Shown here: positions 62,662-64,000 of the stretch, in pieces
Layout of the letters: each line of letters opens with the position of its first letter
How positions within the stretch are numbered: position 1 is the first letter of the stretch
NCBI GenBank assembly: GCA_025454955.1
Contig: JALONL010000006.1
Coordinates: 1 to 64,000, forward strand
Source: Bacteroidia bacterium
GTDB taxonomy: Bacteria; Bacteroidota; Bacteroidia; Palsa-965
Length of the DNA: 64,000 nucleotides
Direction: 5' to 3'
Notes under the pieces: generated by a model
What the model was told of the DNA's origin: nothing
Seen by the model: only the letters and a program-made list of their open reading frames with translations
Database searches by the model: none
Translations under genes and position numbers: made by a program

Positions 62662-63435
62662 ATGAGTGTAATCACCCTCACCACCGACTTTGGATTGAAA
62701 GATCATTACGCAGCCGCACTGCGCGGAAAGCTGCTGCGCGAATGTCAGGGAACAGTGGTGGCCGATATTACTCACCTCATTCCGGCCTACGACATACAGC
62801 AGGCGGCCTGGGTATTGCGCAATGCCTACAGTGAATATCCCGATGGCAGCGTACACATTGTGGCCGTAGGCGCGGGCCTTTCGAAAAGGTTTAACCATGT
62901 GGCGGTGCGCTTTGGCACACATTTTTTTGTGGGTTGTGATAATGGTTTCTTTTCGCTCTTCGGCAATTTGCGCCCCGAGGAAGTGGTGCAGATAAGCAGC
63001 GGCGATACCGTACCCGGCACCTTCATTGCGCGCGATGTGTATGCACCCGCAGCCGCAAAACTCATTAAGGGCGAAACACTCGAAAGCCTCGGCACACCGC
63101 TTGGCGGCATTGTAGAAAAACTACGCCGCCACCATCCGCCCGAAGCCGATGTGCTGAAAGGCACGGTGGCTTACGTGGACAGTTTCGGCAACCTCATTAC
63201 CGACATTACCCGCGCCGAGTTTGAAACCACCGGCCGCAACCGCCGCTTTGCACTCGAACTTATTGGCGACGAAATAACCCAACTGCACAAAGCCTACGCC
63301 GATGTGCCCGAGGGCGAAAAACTGGCACTGTTCAATTCGTCGGGCGTGCTCGAAATTGCCATCAATCAGGGCAAAGCCGCCTCGCTGCTCAACCTGCGGC
63401 TGAACGACGTGGTGCGCATAGTTTTTGAAGACTGA
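62662..63435 (+). CDS. SAM hydroxide adenosyltransferase (DUF62 / SAM hydrolase)
   Basis: The 257-aa protein begins MSVITLTTDFGLKDHYAAAL, with DITHLIPAYDIQQAAWVL, HIVAVGAGLS, VGCDNGFFSLF and a C-terminal beta-barrel (SFGNLITDITRAEFE, LALFNSSGVLEIAINQG). These match the fluorinase-like family, whose common bacterial members split SAM to adenosine and methionine with water. No halogenase-specific loop could be confirmed. Confidence 0.92.
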   Translation: MSVITLTTDFGLKDHYAAALRGKLLRECQGTVVADITHLIPAYDIQQAAWVLRNAYSEYPDGSVHIVAVGAGLSKRFNHVAVRFGTHFFVGCDNGFFSLFGNLRPEEVVQISSGDTVPGTFIARDVYAPAAAKLIKGETLESLGTPLGGIVEKLRRHHPPEADVLKGTVAYVDSFGNLITDITRAEFETTGRNRRFALELIGDEITQLHKAYADVPEGEKLALFNSSGVLEIAINQGKAASLLNLRLNDVVRIVFED

Positions 63436-63440
63436 AACGT

Positions 63441-63740
63441 ATGATTACACGCATTGTGCAGATGACCTTCGACCCGGCCCGCGTGCAGGAGTTTTTGCAG
63501 ATTTTCGAAGAAAGCAAAAACCGCATTGCCTCATTCCCCGGCTGCCTCCGCCTCGAAATGCACCGGCAGGCCGATATGCCTAATGTATGCTACACCATAA
63601 GCCGCTGGAACTCGGAAAACGATCTCGAAAATTACCGCCAGAGCGAGTTGTTTGCCACCACCTGGGCCCGAACCAAAGTGCTGTTTGCCGCCCGGCCACA
63701 GGCCTGGACGCTGAATAGTGTGTTTGACAGTGCGGATTAA
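63441..63740 (+). CDS. Antibiotic biosynthesis monooxygenase-type protein
   Basis: The 99-aa protein is an ABM-family dimeric alpha/beta barrel (MITRIVQMTFDPARVQEFLQIFEESKNRIASFPGCLRLEMHRQ, then WNSENDLENYRQSELF). Members oxidise small aromatics or degrade haem, or act as reactive-species enzymes; the substrate is unknown. It follows the SAM hydrolase by 5 nt, so they may be coexpressed. The stop overlaps the convergent birA stop. Confidence 0.88.
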   Translation: MITRIVQMTFDPARVQEFLQIFEESKNRIASFPGCLRLEMHRQADMPNVCYTISRWNSENDLENYRQSELFATTWARTKVLFAARPQAWTLNSVFDSAD

Positions 63741-64000
63741 CCTTCAAACACCACTTCCTTAAACGAAAAGCTCCGCTCCTCGCCCGCCGCTGTGGTAATT
63801 TGCAGCAAGCCTTCGGCCGAGGTGCCGGTGAGTGTGCCTCTGAACAACAACCCCTTTTCGCTATAACCCGATTCGGTGCCGCGCAAATAAAGTTTGCTTT
63901 CGTAAAGAGTTCTCAACTCGTCTGTTTTCCCGGCGCGAAGCATGAGGTAGTACTTTTCGAGATACGAGCAAAGTTGCCCGAGCAGTAAATCATTGTCAAA
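63737..64000 (-). CDS. birA: Biotin--[acetyl-CoA-carboxylase] ligase, C-terminal part (partial)
   Basis: The open frame runs off the right edge, so only 87 residues are seen (ending in GTSAEGLLQITTAAGEERSFSFKEVVFEG). The part before the apparent Met at 63943 continues the frame: LLLGQLCSYLEKYYLMLRAGK. The pattern matches the C-terminal SH3-like and adjoining helical region of BirA-type ligases. The catalytic domain lies outside this window. Family call is moderately sure. Confidence 0.7.
   Translation of the reverse strand, partial: FDNDLLLGQLCSYLEKYYLMLRAGKTDELRTLYESKLYLRGTESGYSEKGLLFRGTLTGTSAEGLLQITTAAGEERSFSFKEVVFEG

Overview
The window is chromosomal DNA from a member of the Bacteroidota. 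Support comes from a T9SS type A C-terminal sorting domain on a secreted Kelch-like protein, promoters of the Bacteroidota type (TTTG, about 20 bp, TAnnTTTG), DUF1599, DUF6702 and BT_3928-type proteins, a stand-alone methylmalonyl-CoA mutase catalytic subunit, and very few Shine-Dalgarno-like sites. No rRNA, tRNA or CRISPR array was seen. The genus cannot be told from the sequence alone.

Region 1 (about 1-30,250, all genes on the minus strand) is one large contractile-injection-system locus of the extracellular (eCIS / Afp-PVC-MAC-like) type. In transcription order it encodes a fibre protein, a DUF4255 (Pvc16-type) cap protein, a conserved 368-aa protein, two sheath proteins, two tube-like proteins, a 53-aa DUF5908 protein, a LysM hub protein, a VgrG/gpD-gp5-like spike, a PAAR tip, a gp25 wedge protein, a gpJ/gp6-like baseplate protein, a second fibre protein and two very large proteins (1546 and 1113 aa) with baseplate-like features. 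A terminator-like hairpin at 5241-5297 separates these from a cargo unit: a 1342-aa protein with a disordered repeat-rich head, coiled coils, a hydrophobic segment and an AT-rich C-terminal domain of polymorphic-toxin style, followed 3 nt later by a 128-aa ORF and then a 174-aa ORF, both candidates for immunity genes. The AAA+ ATPase usual in eCIS loci and a clear tape measure are not present. Three long hairpins sit 4-6 nt after the stop codons of sheath 1, tube 1 and the PAAR gene. Two of them differ in their arms only at positions that co-vary to keep pairing, and all three share the same unpaired internal-loop sequences. They are the most unusual feature of the window.

Region 2 (30,600-34,860) holds an amidase with an SH3-like tail, a membrane protein and a T9SS-secreted Kelch-like protein, all on the minus strand. 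The amidase directly precedes the eCIS locus and could be linked to it.

Region 3 (34,860-49,230) is mostly housekeeping: a PolX-like protein with a degenerate polymerase site, a carboxypeptidase-regulatory-like secreted protein, a TrmH-type RNA methyltransferase, an outer-membrane barrel, folP, DUF1599, a DoxX/thioredoxin-like membrane protein, an oligopeptide-type permease, NdpA, bestrophin, an L,D-transpeptidase, an FtsB/DivIC-like protein and methylmalonyl-CoA mutase. A 14-unit degenerate tandem repeat flanked by inverted copies of a REP-like sequence lies at 42,853-43,322.

Region 4 (49,230-64,000) has an AbiE-type toxin-antitoxin pair with a palindromic operator, a DinB protein, a class I aminotransferase, an M1 peptidase with HupE/UreJ and DUF6702 neighbours, a heptose-kinase-like PfkB protein, an AT-rich methyltransferase gene that looks acquired, an AlkB-like dioxygenase, purC, phoH, a SAM hydrolase, a small monooxygenase and the 3' end of birA.
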